From Coix lacryma-jobi var. lacryma-jobi (taxonomy: Eukaryota > Streptophyta > Magnoliopsida > Poales > Poaceae): a DNA stretch of 64,000 nucleotides. The stretch covers positions 248,001 through 312,000 of the forward strand of contig VDCT01000786.1 in assembly GCA_009763385.1 (NCBI GenBank), read 5' to 3'. Positions 35,939-47,653 of this stretch are shown piece by piece. The notes under the pieces are model-generated. The model had not been told where the DNA came from, did no database searches, and saw only the letters and a program-made list of their open reading frames with translations. Within the stretch, counting starts at the first letter, position 1, and each line of letters opens with the position of its first letter. The position numbers and the translations under genes are program-made.

Positions 35939-36076
35939 CCGAGAGAGGGGGAGAGGGCTCTTCTCATTGCCTTTGCCTTCATAGCCGCCGCAGCTCCCGT
36001 GCATCTCCTTCCTGAGCCCGCCATCCGTATCCTCCTCTGCTGTCCATCCGCCGCCCAAGTCCACGCCGTCGTTGCC

Positions 36077-39000
36077 ATGGCCGACAAGACTCCGCCGCAA
36101 CCGGCCGAAGACTGGAGCCGATCGAAGACGACGCATCATCGAGTTGGACTCGCTGGTGGCGCAGGGACTTCTCTCGCCCCAACCCGGAGGGGGGACCCGC
36201 GTGGTGGATCGTCCCATCGGCGGATCACCGGGAGCCGCAGCCGCCGGAGGGGTACGTGGTGAGCTTCACCCGTTACCACCGCATGGGGCTCGGTGTCTCG
36301 CCGAGCCGCTTCATGCGTGCGTTGACCCACCACTACGAGGTGGAGCTGCAGCATTTCTCCCCCAACTCGATCTCGCACACCGCCGCCATCTTCGCTGCGG
36401 TGTGCGAGGGGTACCTGAAGATCGAGCCGCACTGGGAGATGTTCGTTCACATTTTCCGGGGCGAGCTCTTCACCAAGACGTCGAAGTCCAGCGGGAAGCG
36501 GCTCGTGCGCGCTGGCTCCCTCGCCATCACCATGCGGACTGGGACCTCGTCGGCCGGCGTCCCCCGCGAGTACCTCCGCTACAAGCTCTCGACCAACCAG
36601 CGGGTTGGGACGACCACTGGTTCTATCTGCGGAACGAGGGGGGGCTCCTTCCGCAGTACACCGGCAGGGTCCTTGACCAGCGCCCGGAAAAGTGGAACTG
36701 GGGCGTCGTGGCGGATAAGCAGCGCCATTTGCTGCCCCTGATGGAGATGATGAAGACGCTGGTGGACGAGAAGGGGCTGACCGTCCAGGCGGTAATCTGG
36801 GCGTTCCACCAGCGACGGGTTCTTCCACTGGCGGACCGCCCCCTTTTCTTGTTCGAGATGGGGCCGAAGGCCGAGCCCGAGGCGCTGAACGGGTCGAGGA
36901 TGGCCAAGGAGGGGCTGACTTGTAGCGACAACATCTCCCGGGTGGCGATCACGATCCAGGGATCGTTTGCCCCAGAGAGTTCCAAGCTGATCCCTATGGC
37001 GCCCGACAAGGGGTGCCTCGATCTGGTAGGTCCCCATCGAGCTAGCCCGTCTCGAGCATGCCCTCCTTCTTTCTTCTTCGAACCTTGCGCCTTCTTTTCG
37101 TGTTTTTTCCTCATCACGTTTCCTTTTTTCGCAGGGGCGTTCACGTGTCGTGCCTCGAGGCCCCCGGTGAGGGAGGACGCCGCGGAGACACAGGTGAGGC
37201 GCCTCTCCGCTCAAAAGGAAAAAGAGAACAAGGATTCCAGAAAGAAGAAAGAGAAAAACAAAAACTTGCGTCGGTCGGCTCGGGAGCAAAGGTTGGCGAA
37301 GGCTCGTCGCAATCGGCAGCCTGGGGACGAGTCCCCCGAGCTCAGCTCCTCGAGCTCGGAGGAGGATGATGATGATGATGATGATGAGAGCGACGACGAG
37401 GGGATGGACGCGCGCCTGAGACGCGCGGGGTTTTGGCGACATCTGGGCTGACCGCTCTCCTGTGCAGGAGGACATCTACGAGGTCCCACCGGCGAAGGTA
37501 CCGCGCGGGGTGAAGCAGCAGAAGGCCACGCCCAGCCCGCCTCGTCGGAGGCCCAGGGCACATCGAGCTCTGGCCGGACGTGCCTCCTGTCGTGAGGAAG
37601 CCCCGAACCCGGAGCGCCTCCGCCACAGCACCAACGGAGGCCGCCCCCGCGTCAGCCCAGGCGGGAGGTCTCGAGAAGGGCCGAGCCTCGAGGGGCAGTG
37701 ACCACATCGGGAGGGGCTCCGGGTCCGACCGCCGCGAGCACATCGAGGTCGGGGTCGAGCCCGCGGAGGAGCGGGCGTCCGGAGAGGCGTCGAGCCCGCC
37801 CCCCACTCGCGCGAGCCCCGAGGCCCAGGCGTCATCTCGTGACCAGGGGGGTGAGCGTCCCCGGGTCCACGCCTCGCCGCGACCCCGAGTCCAAGCGCAC
37901 CGCCGGCGACCGACGCGCCCGCGAGCGCGCGCCGCAGGTCCCGGAGCCCGCGCCGGGGCAGGCGCCACGACGACGGCACGAGGGAGGTACGGTCGCCCTC
38001 CCGCGATGTGGGCGGAAGGAGGGCTCTCTCTCGAGGTCGAGCCACGGGAGGCGTCGGGAGCCCTCCCCCCATCCCAGCCCTGCGGAGACGGCCCAGGCGC
38101 AGGCTCGAGCCGTGGGGTGGGCTCGAAGCCCCCGAGTGGGTCCGGCGATTCCGGGAAGAAGCCCAGCCGCCGCTTTGGGTGAGTAATTTTCTTGGATCTC
38201 GTCGGTAGTGAGGCTTTACCTCTTTACTTTTGATGATGCATGCCATCTCTGGTTTCTCAGGGGGAAGCGCTCCTACCAGGAGGTGGACCTCGCTGCGTCC
38301 AAGCGGGCCAAGACCTCGAGCTCCGTCGAGGCACAAGCACCTCGAGGTATGACACCTTCCTCCGCTAGAGAAGCCGCTTGGCTGGAGAAGGCTCGAGCTG
38401 CCATGGCTCGAGGAGCCAGATGATCGTCGCGAATTTTGGTGAGGCCGTCGCCATCGACCACAGGGGTCGAGGCATCCTTCCCGGTTCTGATATCACTGTC
38501 ATCTCGTATTGCAGGGGCCGCAGCTTACGGCATCGAGCCCGCCACTACCACGCCACTGAGGCGCTGCTCCTCCCCCTCCTCCTCCTCCTCCCGCGATGGC
38601 GCCAGTTGGGAGCGCCACCCTTCCCCCCACCACGACGGCTGTTCCGGGGGAAGCGCCTGGGGCGAGCACGGCCCCGCCGGTGTCTGGGCCGAGGAGACTG
38701 CGCCCCTCGAGGCCCCGACCGACACGAGCCGGGCTGCGGAGGAGGGAAAGGGGGGAGAGGCGTTGGCGGAGAAGGAGCCGACGGTGGAGGACCTCCTGAA
38801 CGAGCTGGAGCAGGGGCCGCTCCTCGCCGCGGGCTTGACGATGGTGGAGGCGCCCGAGGCGCCGGCTAGCGCTGACAAGACGCCGGAGGACCCGGCCAGG
38901 GAAAGGGCCCGGGTCGAGCCTTCTTTCGATCGACTCGCCGCCGCTCGAGTCTTCGTCCCCACGCGAGGTTGTGACGCCGCCTCAGGCGGCGGAGCGACAG

Positions 39001-40480
39001 GAGGTGCCGACGGAGGACGGAGGGAGCCGGGCCCGTGCCGTCGGGCGGCGGGCCGCAGCTGGGGCAGCTCGGGGCGGAGGAGGATCTGCCCGACATCGAG
39101 CTTGACCGACCAGTATGGCCGTTTCCCGACGCGCCGAGCCCGTCCCTTGCCATGGTCCCCGTCGAGCAACCGGCCCAGCGGGGGGCCCCGCGCGAGGTGC
39201 GGTCCATCTTCCGGGAGGTGGCCGAGCTCATGGCGGAGGCGGAGCGGTCCTGCTCTGAGGAGGCGGGCCGGTCCGCACAGGTGTCGGCCGCCCTCGCGAG
39301 GGCTGAGGCGGAGCTTCAAGATCTCCGCGCTGAGCTGAGCCGGAACGCCCAAATGGCGAGCCGGCTCAACGAGGCGAAGGCGGAGGTCCGGGCGGCTCGA
39401 GGTGAGGTCGCTCGATCCAAGGAGGAGGCCGCCGCCGCTCTCGAGGCATCGAGGAAGGAGGCCGCGGACGCCCGAAGCGGGCCACCTCCGCCCGGGCTGA
39501 AGCTGAGGCGGCGAAGAAGGAGGCCGCTGACGCCCGAGGCGAGGCTGCCACCGCCCGAACCGCAGCGGAGGCGGCGAGAAAAGAGGCTGAGGATGCTCAA
39601 CGCGATGCCGCCGCCGCTCGGTCCGCAGCGGAGGCGTCGAAGAAGGAGGCCGAAGACGCCGAGAGCGGTGTCGCCACCGCCCGAGCTGCCGAGGGGGCGG
39701 CGGGCAGGAGGTGATCCGAAAGGATCTGGCCCTCGTGGAGGCGGGCAAGCTGGTCGAGGAGCTTAGGTCCGAGAAGCTCCTCATGCTGGCCGAGAAGCGC
39801 AGGCTCGAGCAGCGCGCTGAGGGCCTTACCAGCGACCTCGCCGAACTGGGCAACATTGCGATGGTGAGGCTTACACCTTGTCCTTGCTTGGGCCTCGAAG
39901 TTTTTTGTTACGCCGCAGTCTCACTCTTCCTCGTTCGTTGCGCAGGGGTCGAGAAGACGGTCGAGGAGCTCCGCGGGACGAACCAGGCTCTCTTGGACCA
40001 ACTCCAAGACGAGACGATGGTGGCGGAGCGGGCTCGCGCTTCCCTCGACCGGCTCGGCTCCATGTGGGGTGTTCCTCCGGTGGCTGCGGCAGAAGGTGCG
40101 GTGGCCCGAGGCGACGCCTTGGTCGACGCCTTGTGCTTCCTCGACGTAGCGGCGCGGGACCGTGTCCGGCAAGCTCTCCACCATGGCGTCAAGCAGACGC
40201 TCGCGGTCGTCCGCTCCGGCTTCCGCTTCCCGGTCCACGTTGTCGCCAATGGTTTCATCGAGATCGAGGGGAAGGACGAGGAGTGGAACAACCGCCGTGT
40301 CGACAAAATCTTGGAGAAGATGGAGAGGCGGGGACGTCGCTCGCGAAGATCTTCGAGGAGGACGTGCTGCCTCCTGACGCCAGCAGCGGTGTCGAGGACC
40401 CTCCTCCCTCTAGCTCGGGTGTCGAGGCTGAGCCCGCTGTGGAAGACCTCGGGGAGGAGTATCATACCGACGAAGATTAG
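36077..40480 (+). pseudogene. Spliced antisense gene of the Tat element (putative gypsy-type transposon domain)
   Basis: Starts MADKTPPQPAEDW at 36077. The N-terminal domain (YVVSFTRYHRMGLGVSPSRF, ELQHFSPNSISH, EGYLKIEPHWEMF) matches the plant family annotated putative gypsy type transposon (PF04195 type). Then come a Lys/Arg-rich and acidic stretch (GAT-repeat-encoded Asp run near 37364), a Pro/Ser-rich middle, an Ala/Glu-rich coiled coil (39200-39850) and a C-terminal helical domain ending EEYHTDED at 40480. Introns: 37026-37133, one ending at the acceptor near 37466, about 38168-38260, one ending near 38516, and about 39861-39945. Several one-base frame changes, e.g. near 36125 and 36200. 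Tat elements are known to carry such extra ORFs; the function is unknown. Confidence 0.75.
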
Positions 40481-41027
40481 GGCCTGCGTGCCAAATTTGG
40501 GCGTCGAGGCCCCTGTAAGAATTTTATGACATGAATGAGGGTCCGTCGAGACCCGTATGTATATATGACTTGTTTGTTTAAAGGAGTTGTTTTCTTCTCA
40601 AATGCGTTTGACCACTTCTCTTTGTTGCAAGCTCGAGTTTCTGCTAGCTTAGTCTGTGTTCCTTCGATACGTCGCGAGCCCCTCGAGGGGAGGCGTAGGT
40701 AGGGTACCGTAGCCCGGGGCGTAGGTGGCCGTCTACGTCGACGCCTCCCGACCCTTGGAGGCTCGAGGTATTTTAGGATTTAGACGTCGCTAGTTCACTC
40801 GAGGCACGAGTCGAGATGAGGGTCGAATTTTTTTTTTGAAAAGAAAACGCGCTTTTTTCGGAGTCTGGGGGGCCCCCTGTCAGCCCCCGAGGGAGGCTTC
40901 GACCCTGAGCAGGGCAGGGTCGAGGCTACCTTAAGTTGCTAAGTAAAACGAAAGACAATGCACGAGATTGTTCATTCATATTTGACATGTTTGTACAAGC
41001 AACAAAATGTGCTGGGCCTCGAGGCCC
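40481..41027. other. Spacer between antisense gene and integrase
   Basis: Holds the 3' end of the antisense gene (AT-rich stretch with TATGTATATATG near 40555, possible polyadenylation region) and CTCGAG-rich sequence. The two convergent genes of the element end about 550 bases apart. No frame supported. Confidence 0.6.
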
Positions 41028-42307
41028 TTAAGGGTAGAAGCGACGTAGCTGAGAGATGTTCCACGCGTTCGCCAGGATTCTGCCTTGATCGTCGTAGAGC
41101 TTGTATGTTCCTGGCTTGAGCACCTTAGCTGGTGTATGGGCCTTCCCACGGAGGAGTGAGCTTGTGGCGCCCTCGATTGTCTTGCAGCCGTCGAAGCACG
41201 AGGTCCCCCACCGCCAAATCCCTCTTGCGTACGTGCTTGTCGTGATAGCGTCGAAGCGTTTGCTGGTAGCGCGCGGAGTTGATGAGCGCCACGTCTCGGG
41301 CCTCCTCGAGCTGGTCCTTGGCGTTGGCGAGCCTTTCATCGTTGGTTGCTCGTTGTAGGCTCGAAGTCGAGGGGAGCCGTATTCGAGGTCCGTAGGCAAG
41401 ACAGCCTCGGCGCCGTAGGTTAGGAAGAACGGAGTGAACCCGGTGGCTCGACTCGGCGTAGTCCTGAGGCCCCACAGCACCGAGGGGAGCTCTGCAGCCC
41501 ACCCCTTTCCGAAGTTTTTGAGGGTCTTGAACAGCCTCGGCTTCAGCCCATGGAGTATCATGCCGTTGGCGCGCTCGACCTGCCCGTTGCATTGAGGGTA
41601 TGCGACCGAGGCCCAGGTTACGCGAATGCTGTTGTCGTCGCAGAAGTTTGTGAACTTTTTGCCCGTGAATTGGGTGCCATTGTCGGTGATGATGACGTTA
41701 GGCACCCAAACCGGTACATGATGTCTGCGATGAACTCGACGGCTTTCTCAGAGGTGGGGTCGCCTATGGGCTTGGCCTCGATCCACTTGGTGAATTTGTC
41801 GATGGCCACGAGCACATGCGTGTACTTTCCGGTTGTCATCTTGAGGGGACCCACGAGGTCGAGCCCCCAGACGGCAAACGGCCAAGTAATGGGGATCATC
41901 TGCAGGGCGTGCGCGGGCTGGTGCGTTTGCTTGGCGTAGAACTGACACCCTTGGCAAGCTTGGACCAGGCGCTTGGCGTCTCCGATGGCGGTTGGCCAGT
42001 AGAAGCCCTGGCGGAAGCGTTCCCACCAAGGTCCTTGGCGCTGCGTGATGGCCGCAAGCCCCCGAGTGCATGTCGTCGAGGAGCCTGCGTCCTTCCTCGA
42101 GGGGATGCAGCGCTGAAGGATTCCCGATGGGCTTCGACGGTATAGCTCTCGTTCGTCGCCGTAGATGACGTAGGTCTTGGCCCTTCGAGCGATGCGTCGG
42201 GCCTCCGTCTTGTCTTCTGGTAGCACGCCTTGCGTCAGGTAGTCGAGGAAGGGCGTCCGCCAGTCGAGGGGTCGTGATGACGAAGAGGCAGGTGCGTCGA
42301 TCTGCAT
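41028..42307 (-). pseudogene. Tat element integrase
   Basis: C-terminal end of pol. Order on the minus strand: YVIYGDERELYRRSP and QACQGCQFYAKQTHQPAH (zinc-binding region), then the DDE core with GLDLVGP (first Asp), TDNGTQF (second Asp) and NGQVERANG (Glu). The ORF closes with NAWNISQLRRFYP, a typical Tat ending. A one-base frame change lies near 41650-41700. Integrase joins the element DNA to the chromosome. Confidence 0.92.
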
Positions 42308-42963
42308 CGCCTCAGCGGATGTCGAGGGGTCGTTTCGAGGGGTGGCGTTGAAGGTCGAGCCCCCGTGTCTGGTTCGAGGGGTGGCGTCGAGGAGCCAGCC
42401 CCCGGGCCGATTTTGACGGATGGCTCGAAGATATCCCTCGAGAACACATCTGGGGGGACAGTGCCGCGCGTGGATGCTAACTTAGCCAGCTCGTCCGCGG
42501 CCTCGTTGTACTTTCGAGCGATGTGGTTGAGCTCGAGGCCGCAGAACTTATCTTCTAGCTTGCGCACCTCCCCGCAGTACGCTTCCATCCTGGGATCGAT
42601 GCAGCTCGAGGCCTTCATGACCTGGTTGACGACGAGCTGCGAGTCCCCTCGAACGTCGAGGCGTCGGACCCCAAGCTCGAGGGCTATGCGCAGCCCGTTG
42701 ACGAGGGCCTCGTACTCAGCGACGTTGTTGGAGGCGGGGAAGTGCAAGCGCAGCAGGTAGCGCACGTGGACTCCGAGGGGTGAGATAAAGAGCAGGCCTG
42801 CACCTGCCCCTGTCTTCATGAGGGACTTGTCGAAGTACATAGTCCAGAGCTCGGCTTGGATTTGTGCTGGCGGGAGCTGGGTGTCGGTCCACTCAGCAAC
42901 GAAGTCCGCCAATGCTTGCGACTTGATGGCTTTTCGCGGAGCATAGGTGATGGCTTCCCCCAT
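42235..42963 (-). pseudogene. Tat element RNase H
   Basis: Contains an RNase H fold of the cellular-like second type known from Tat elements: YFDKSLMKTGAGAG, NNVAEYEALVNGL, GDSQLVVNQV and NEAADELAKLAS. It continues from the RT frame after a one-base shift near 43015, where a C-run appears one base short. It degrades RNA in the RNA-DNA hybrid. Confidence 0.9.
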
Positions 42964-44101
42964 CAGCTCGGCAGACCACTTGCGATGCGCCCCGTGGCCT
43001 CTCGGTTGTTGATAATCTCCCCGAGGGGAAGGATGACACCACCGTTACGGGATGAGCGAGGAAGTAGTGCTGGAGCTTGCGTCTCGTGATGATGATGCCG
43101 TAGAGCAGCTTCTGGATGTGCGGGTACCGGATCTTGGCCTCAGAGAGCACCTCACTGGTGAAGTATACCGGCCGTTGGACCGGCAACGCATGGCCCTCCT
43201 CGTGCCTCTCGACGACTATGACCGCGCTGACCACCTGAGTGGTTGCGGCCACATAGAGGAGGAGAGGCTCGGGGGAATCGCCAACCTGGGCTGGTCGCGG
43301 TGGCACGAGAATTGGTGCGGAAGTCAGCAACCCCTTCAACTTGGTTAAGGCCTCCTCGGCTTCGACAGTCCACGCAAAGTGTTCCGTCTTCTTCAGCAGG
43401 CGGTAGAGGGGTAGCGCTTTTTCCCCTAGCCTCGAGATGAATCTGCTGAGAGCGGCTAGGCAGCCTGTCACTTTCTGCACACCCTTGAGGTCTCGAATTG
43501 GGCCCATCCTCGTGACTGCTGAGATTTTTTCGGGGTTGGCCTCGATCCCCCGTTGTGAGACAATGTAGCCTAGTAGCATGCCCCGAGGCACACCAAAGAC
43601 ACATTTCTCGGGGTTGAGCTTCACATTCTTGGCCCGGAGGCATTTGAACGTGGCCTCGAGATCGCTGATGAGGTTCCCGACTTTCTTGGTTTTAACCACG
43701 ATGTCATCGACGTAGGCCTCGACGGTTTTGCCTATGTGTTCGCCAAAGATATGTTGCATGCAACGTTGGTACGTTGCCCCGGCGTTTCGAAGGCCGAAGG
43801 GCATTGTAACGTAGCAATACATACCAAAAGGCGTAACAAAAGAGGTAGCGAGCTCGTCGGATTCTTTCATCCTAATCTGGTGGTAGCCGGAGTACGCATC
43901 GAGAAATGAAAGTACTTCACACCCCGCAGTGGAATCGACAATCTGATCAATTCTAGGTAAAGGAAATGGAACTTTTGGACATGCTTTATTCAGACCAGTG
44001 TAGTCTACACACATCCGCATTTTTCCATTCTTTTTCCTAACTAGTACAGGGTTAGCTAGCCACTCTGGGTGAAATACCTCCTTGATGAACCCGGCCGCCA
44101 A
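42893..44101 (-). pseudogene. Tat element reverse transcriptase
   Basis: Frame of 402 codons covering the RT palm and first RNase H. Motifs are NPVLVRKKNGKMRMCVDYTG, FLDAYSGYHQI, MPFGLRNAGATYQRCM and catalytic AYVDDIVVKT, then RPVYFTSEVLSEAKIRYPH. It is open over its length, but frame changes at both ends break it from protease (near 44100) and from the second RNase H (near 43015). Confidence 0.93.
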
Positions 44102-44570
44102 AGCTTGTGCACCTCCTCGCCGATGATCCTGCGCTTCTCCTCGTCGAAGCGGCGCAGGCGTTGCTTCACCGGTCTGGACCCGGCCTGGATTTCCAAGGCG
44201 TGCTCAGCGACTTCCCTCGGTATGCCCGGCATGTCCGAGGGGCCCACACGCAAACATGTCGATGTTCGCGCGGAGAAAGTCGACGAGCACTGCTTCCTAT
44301 TTAGGCTCGAGGCTGGCGCTGACGGCCAGCGTCTTGCCATCGGTCGAGGTCGGGTCGACGGGTATCAGCTTGGTGTGCTCCGCCGGCTCGAAGGTGCCAG
44401 CGTGGCGCTTCGCTTCAGGGGCCTCCTCGGTGGCCAGGCGGCTAGGGCCTCGAGCGAGTCGAGCTGGACGTTTGCCTCCCCACGCTCGACGCACTCCACG
44501 TCGCAGTGGTACGCGTGCTCGTAGGATGTGTCGACGGTGATGACCCCTTTTGGCCCCGGCATTTTGAGCT

Positions 44571-44890
44571 TCAAGTACGTGTAGTTGGGAACCGCCATGA
44601 ATTTGGCGTAGCCTGGCCGGCCGATGATGGCGTGGTAGGTCCCTTGGAATCCAACCACCTCGAAGGTGAGCGTCTCCTGGCGGAAGTTAGCCGGCGTGCC
44701 AAAGCAAACCGGCAGGTCGATGCGCCCGAGGGGGTGGGCCTTCTTCCCTGGTACGACTCCGTGGAACCCCCAACGCTGGGTCGGAGCTGACCCTCTGAAA
44801 TCCCCAGGAGGTCGAGGGTCTCGAGGTATATGATGTTGAGGCTCGAGCCCCCATCCATCAACACCTTGGAGAACCGTACGTCGACGATGA
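44571..44890 (-). pseudogene. Tat element aspartic protease
   Basis: VLMDGGSSLNIIYLETLDLLGI carries the retropepsin active-site Asp in the DGGSS form usual for Tat elements. Downstream frames give YHAIIGRPGYAKFMAVPNY (44365-44658), the protease C-terminal part. One or more one-base shifts separate the pieces. Confidence 0.85.
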
Positions 44891-44921
44891 CGGGTCGACG
44901 ACGAGGGGTACGCCCCCGGGT

Positions 44922-47595
44922 TTATGACACGGTCCGGATGGTCGTCACGGTCGAACGTGATCGGCGCATCAGACCAGTCAAGATACCGGGGGCGTCGTGG
45001 CCGAGTGCAAAGATCTCCCGGCGCTCCTTCTTTCTTTCTCGAGCTGAGAGCCCGACGGTCGGCCCCCCGTAGATCATGTAGCAGTCGCGCACCGGGGGGA
45101 AGTTGCCGTCCGCGTCCCCACCGCCGCGCCGATTGTTATCCTTGCCCTTAGGCGCGTCTTCTTTCTTATCGCCGAGCTTGGAGTAGTAGCCTTTCAACAG
45201 TCGGCAGTCCTTTAACTTGTGATTTATGGGCCCCTGTGATAAGTGCAGGGGTCCTCGAGCATCTGGTCGAAAACAGCCCCGTCAGGGGGGCCTCGGGGCT
45301 TCTTAGGCTCGAGGGCGCCTGCGAGCACCTCTTCGTCATCGTCGTCGTCATTGGCGTCGCGCTTCGCCTTCTGACCTTGTGTTTTGTTCTTCTTCTTTTT
45401 GTTGCTGTTATTGTTGTCGTTCTTGGCGTCGTTGCCCTTGTTCGAGCCCTCCGGCGCGGTCACCGCCTTACCTTTGTCCGTGGAGCGGCCAAAGAAGGCC
45501 CCCACTGCCTCGTCGCCTGAGGCAAAGCTGGTGACACGATCCATCAGGTCCTCGACCGTCCTGGGACGGTAGCGTCCTAGCTCATGAACTAGCTCTTGGC
45601 ATGTCGTGCCCGCGAGGAACGCTGAGATGACGTCCTCATCAGGCACGTGGGGGAGCTCGAGGCGCTGCTTCGAGAATCGTCGAGCAAAGTCGCGGAGGGG
45701 TTCGTCCGCTGCCTGCCTGCAACGCCGTAGATCCCAGGGGTTGCCTGGGCGCACGCAAGTCCCCTTGAAATTCCCGTCGAAGACCCTGACTAGGTCGGTC
45801 CAGTCATCGATCCGGTCTGGCGGGAGCCCCTCGAGCCACCGGCGGGCGGTGTCAGAGAGGTAAAGTGGGAGTTGGCGTATGATCACACACGGTCGTCGTT
45901 CTTCGCTCCGCCCAGTTGGCAGCCTAGGCGGAAGTCCGAGAGCCAGAGCTTGGGCTCGACCTCCCCGTCATACTTCACGATGTTGGTCGGTGGTCGGAAG
46001 CGGTCGGGGAGGGTTGAGCTGCGGATGGCCCGGCTGAAGACTCTGGGGCCCGGGGCTCGAGGACTTGCCGGTCCTCGTCACTGTCGTAGCGCCCCCCTCG
46101 ATGGGCGCTATAGCCACGCTCTTGGGCCCCCTTGTCCTTGCGCCGTCGGTTGATGTCGTTGCGGGCGTCATTGGGGTCTCGAGGTGGCCGGTTGTCGATG
46201 ATCCGTTCGCGGACTGGCCTAGCTCGAGAGGCGTCCGGCTGGTGGACGGATGCCTCGCGCTCGTTGCGGGGCGTGTCTGCCGGTTTCCCCGAGGCCGCCC
46301 CGCGCCGCCGCGAGGCTGAGCTCTCGGCCTGCTGCACAGCGGCTGTCTCGAGGAGGTTCTTCATTTCCCCAAGCATGCGCCTGGCGTCAGGGTTGGAGAC
46401 GGCGGGTAGATCACGGAGCAGCATCGCCGCCGCCACCACGTTCTGCCCGGCTCGCGGGAACGCACCTCGGGGCGTGCTGGCGCCCCATCCTCGAGGATCT
46501 GCCGGTGGACCTCTCGAGCTCGGCCACGAACACCGGCGCCTCGAGGCTGGGCTGGTTCTTGTGCTAGGGTTTTCTCGAGCTGCAGCAGGCGTTGTCGGTC
46601 CTCCTCAGCCTTGGCGATGGCCTCCCGCAGCTGCGCGAGCTGCGCCGCTCGGTCATCGCTGTGCTGAGATGGTGCAGCCGGTGCCGGGGTTCGTTCCTCC
46701 CCTGGACGCGCGATCCGCCTGCCGCAGCCACGTCTCCGGGCTCTTCGAGGTTGAGCGCCGGCCTGGTGTCGTCGTCGTCGTCGTCCTCGGCATCGTCCAC
46801 GACCCCCTCGAGCTGGAAACACTCCCTGGTAGGGTCCCAGAGGTCAGGGTCGTGGTAGTCGTACTCATCGGAGTCGGAGCTGGTGATGCCGTGCCGCCCT
46901 GGCTCGATCGGGACTGCAGCTCGCGGTACCACTCTCCGAAGGTGGCTCGGCGAGGTGGCTCAACGGCTCGTGAGAGGCCACGGTCGACGTGTGTGGGGTA
47001 GACGATCTCCAGGTCGGCGGTGGCTCGTAGGAGTACGCCCGGACGCTCCTCCTCCCGCTCTGCGGCTGCCCGTCCTGACGGCGACGGCGCTCGTCGAGTG
47101 ATGGGCGTAAACGGCCGCGGAGTTGTTGAGGCCAGACGGGAACCGCTGGCGTCGAGCGCGGTACACCCCGTGCGGGTGGAGGCCAGGTGGCGTCGACGGA
47201 GCACGGCTCGGGGGCCTCTGGCCTGGCTCCCGGTCCGTGCGCGTGACGAACGCGAACTCGCTGGGGGAGTGCGCACGCGCCCTACAAATCTCCGGCCGCG
47301 CGCCGGGCTGGTTTCCCCTCGGGGACCCTGCGCCGGCTACGGGGAAGTGGGTGTTCGCCGCGGGCACCGCCTGTGCCCGGCGACGATGGTGACGACGGCG
47401 CCGCTCATGAGGTGGCGACGCATGGTGGTGCGGGCGACGCGCCACGCCCCCAGCGCAGGGTGGCGTGACACGCCCCCCGCTCGGGCCCCCGTGGAGAGCA
47501 GGGTCAGCTCGTTGCCGCTTGCCGGTGGCCAGGAACTCGAGGCTCCCGAACCAAACGACGGCACCAGCCAAGAACGAAGGAGGGGATGAAGCCAT
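44922..47595 (-). pseudogene. Tat element gag
   Basis: Starts near ATG 47595 (MASSPPSFLAGAVVWF), 40 bases after the primer site. A Pro/Arg-rich N-terminus, an acidic segment (YDYHDPDLWDP, poly-Asp) and a coiled coil (QLAQLREAIAKAEEDRQRLL) precede the retrotransposon gag core at 45224-45886 (LPLYLSDTARRWLEGLPPDR, FAGTTCQELVHEL-like). A Lys/Asn-rich linker and the C-terminal NFPPVRDCYMIYGGPTVGL follow. At least five frame changes link these parts, so no full gag is made as read. Confidence 0.85.
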
Positions 47596-47633
47596 CCAGA
47601 AAACAACGAGAAATCGACTCGGACACGCGAAGC

Positions 47634-47651
47634 CCCCTACCTGGCGCGCCA
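47634..47651 (-). other. Primer-binding site of the Tat element
   Basis: The minus strand reads TGGCGCGCCAGGTAGGGG, two bases inside the 5' LTR edge. It starts with TGG, as required to pair with a tRNA CCA end, and differs from the Met-type sites elsewhere in the window. Arg tRNA is likely by analogy with related elements, but I cannot confirm it. Confidence 0.75.
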
Positions 47652-47653
47652 AC

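Noticed and set aside
38525..39856. 443-codon minus-strand ORF in the Tat element
   Set aside because: It mirrors the Ala/Glu/Arg-rich coiled-coil part of the plus-strand antisense gene; high GC content opens the opposite frame. No domain wording.
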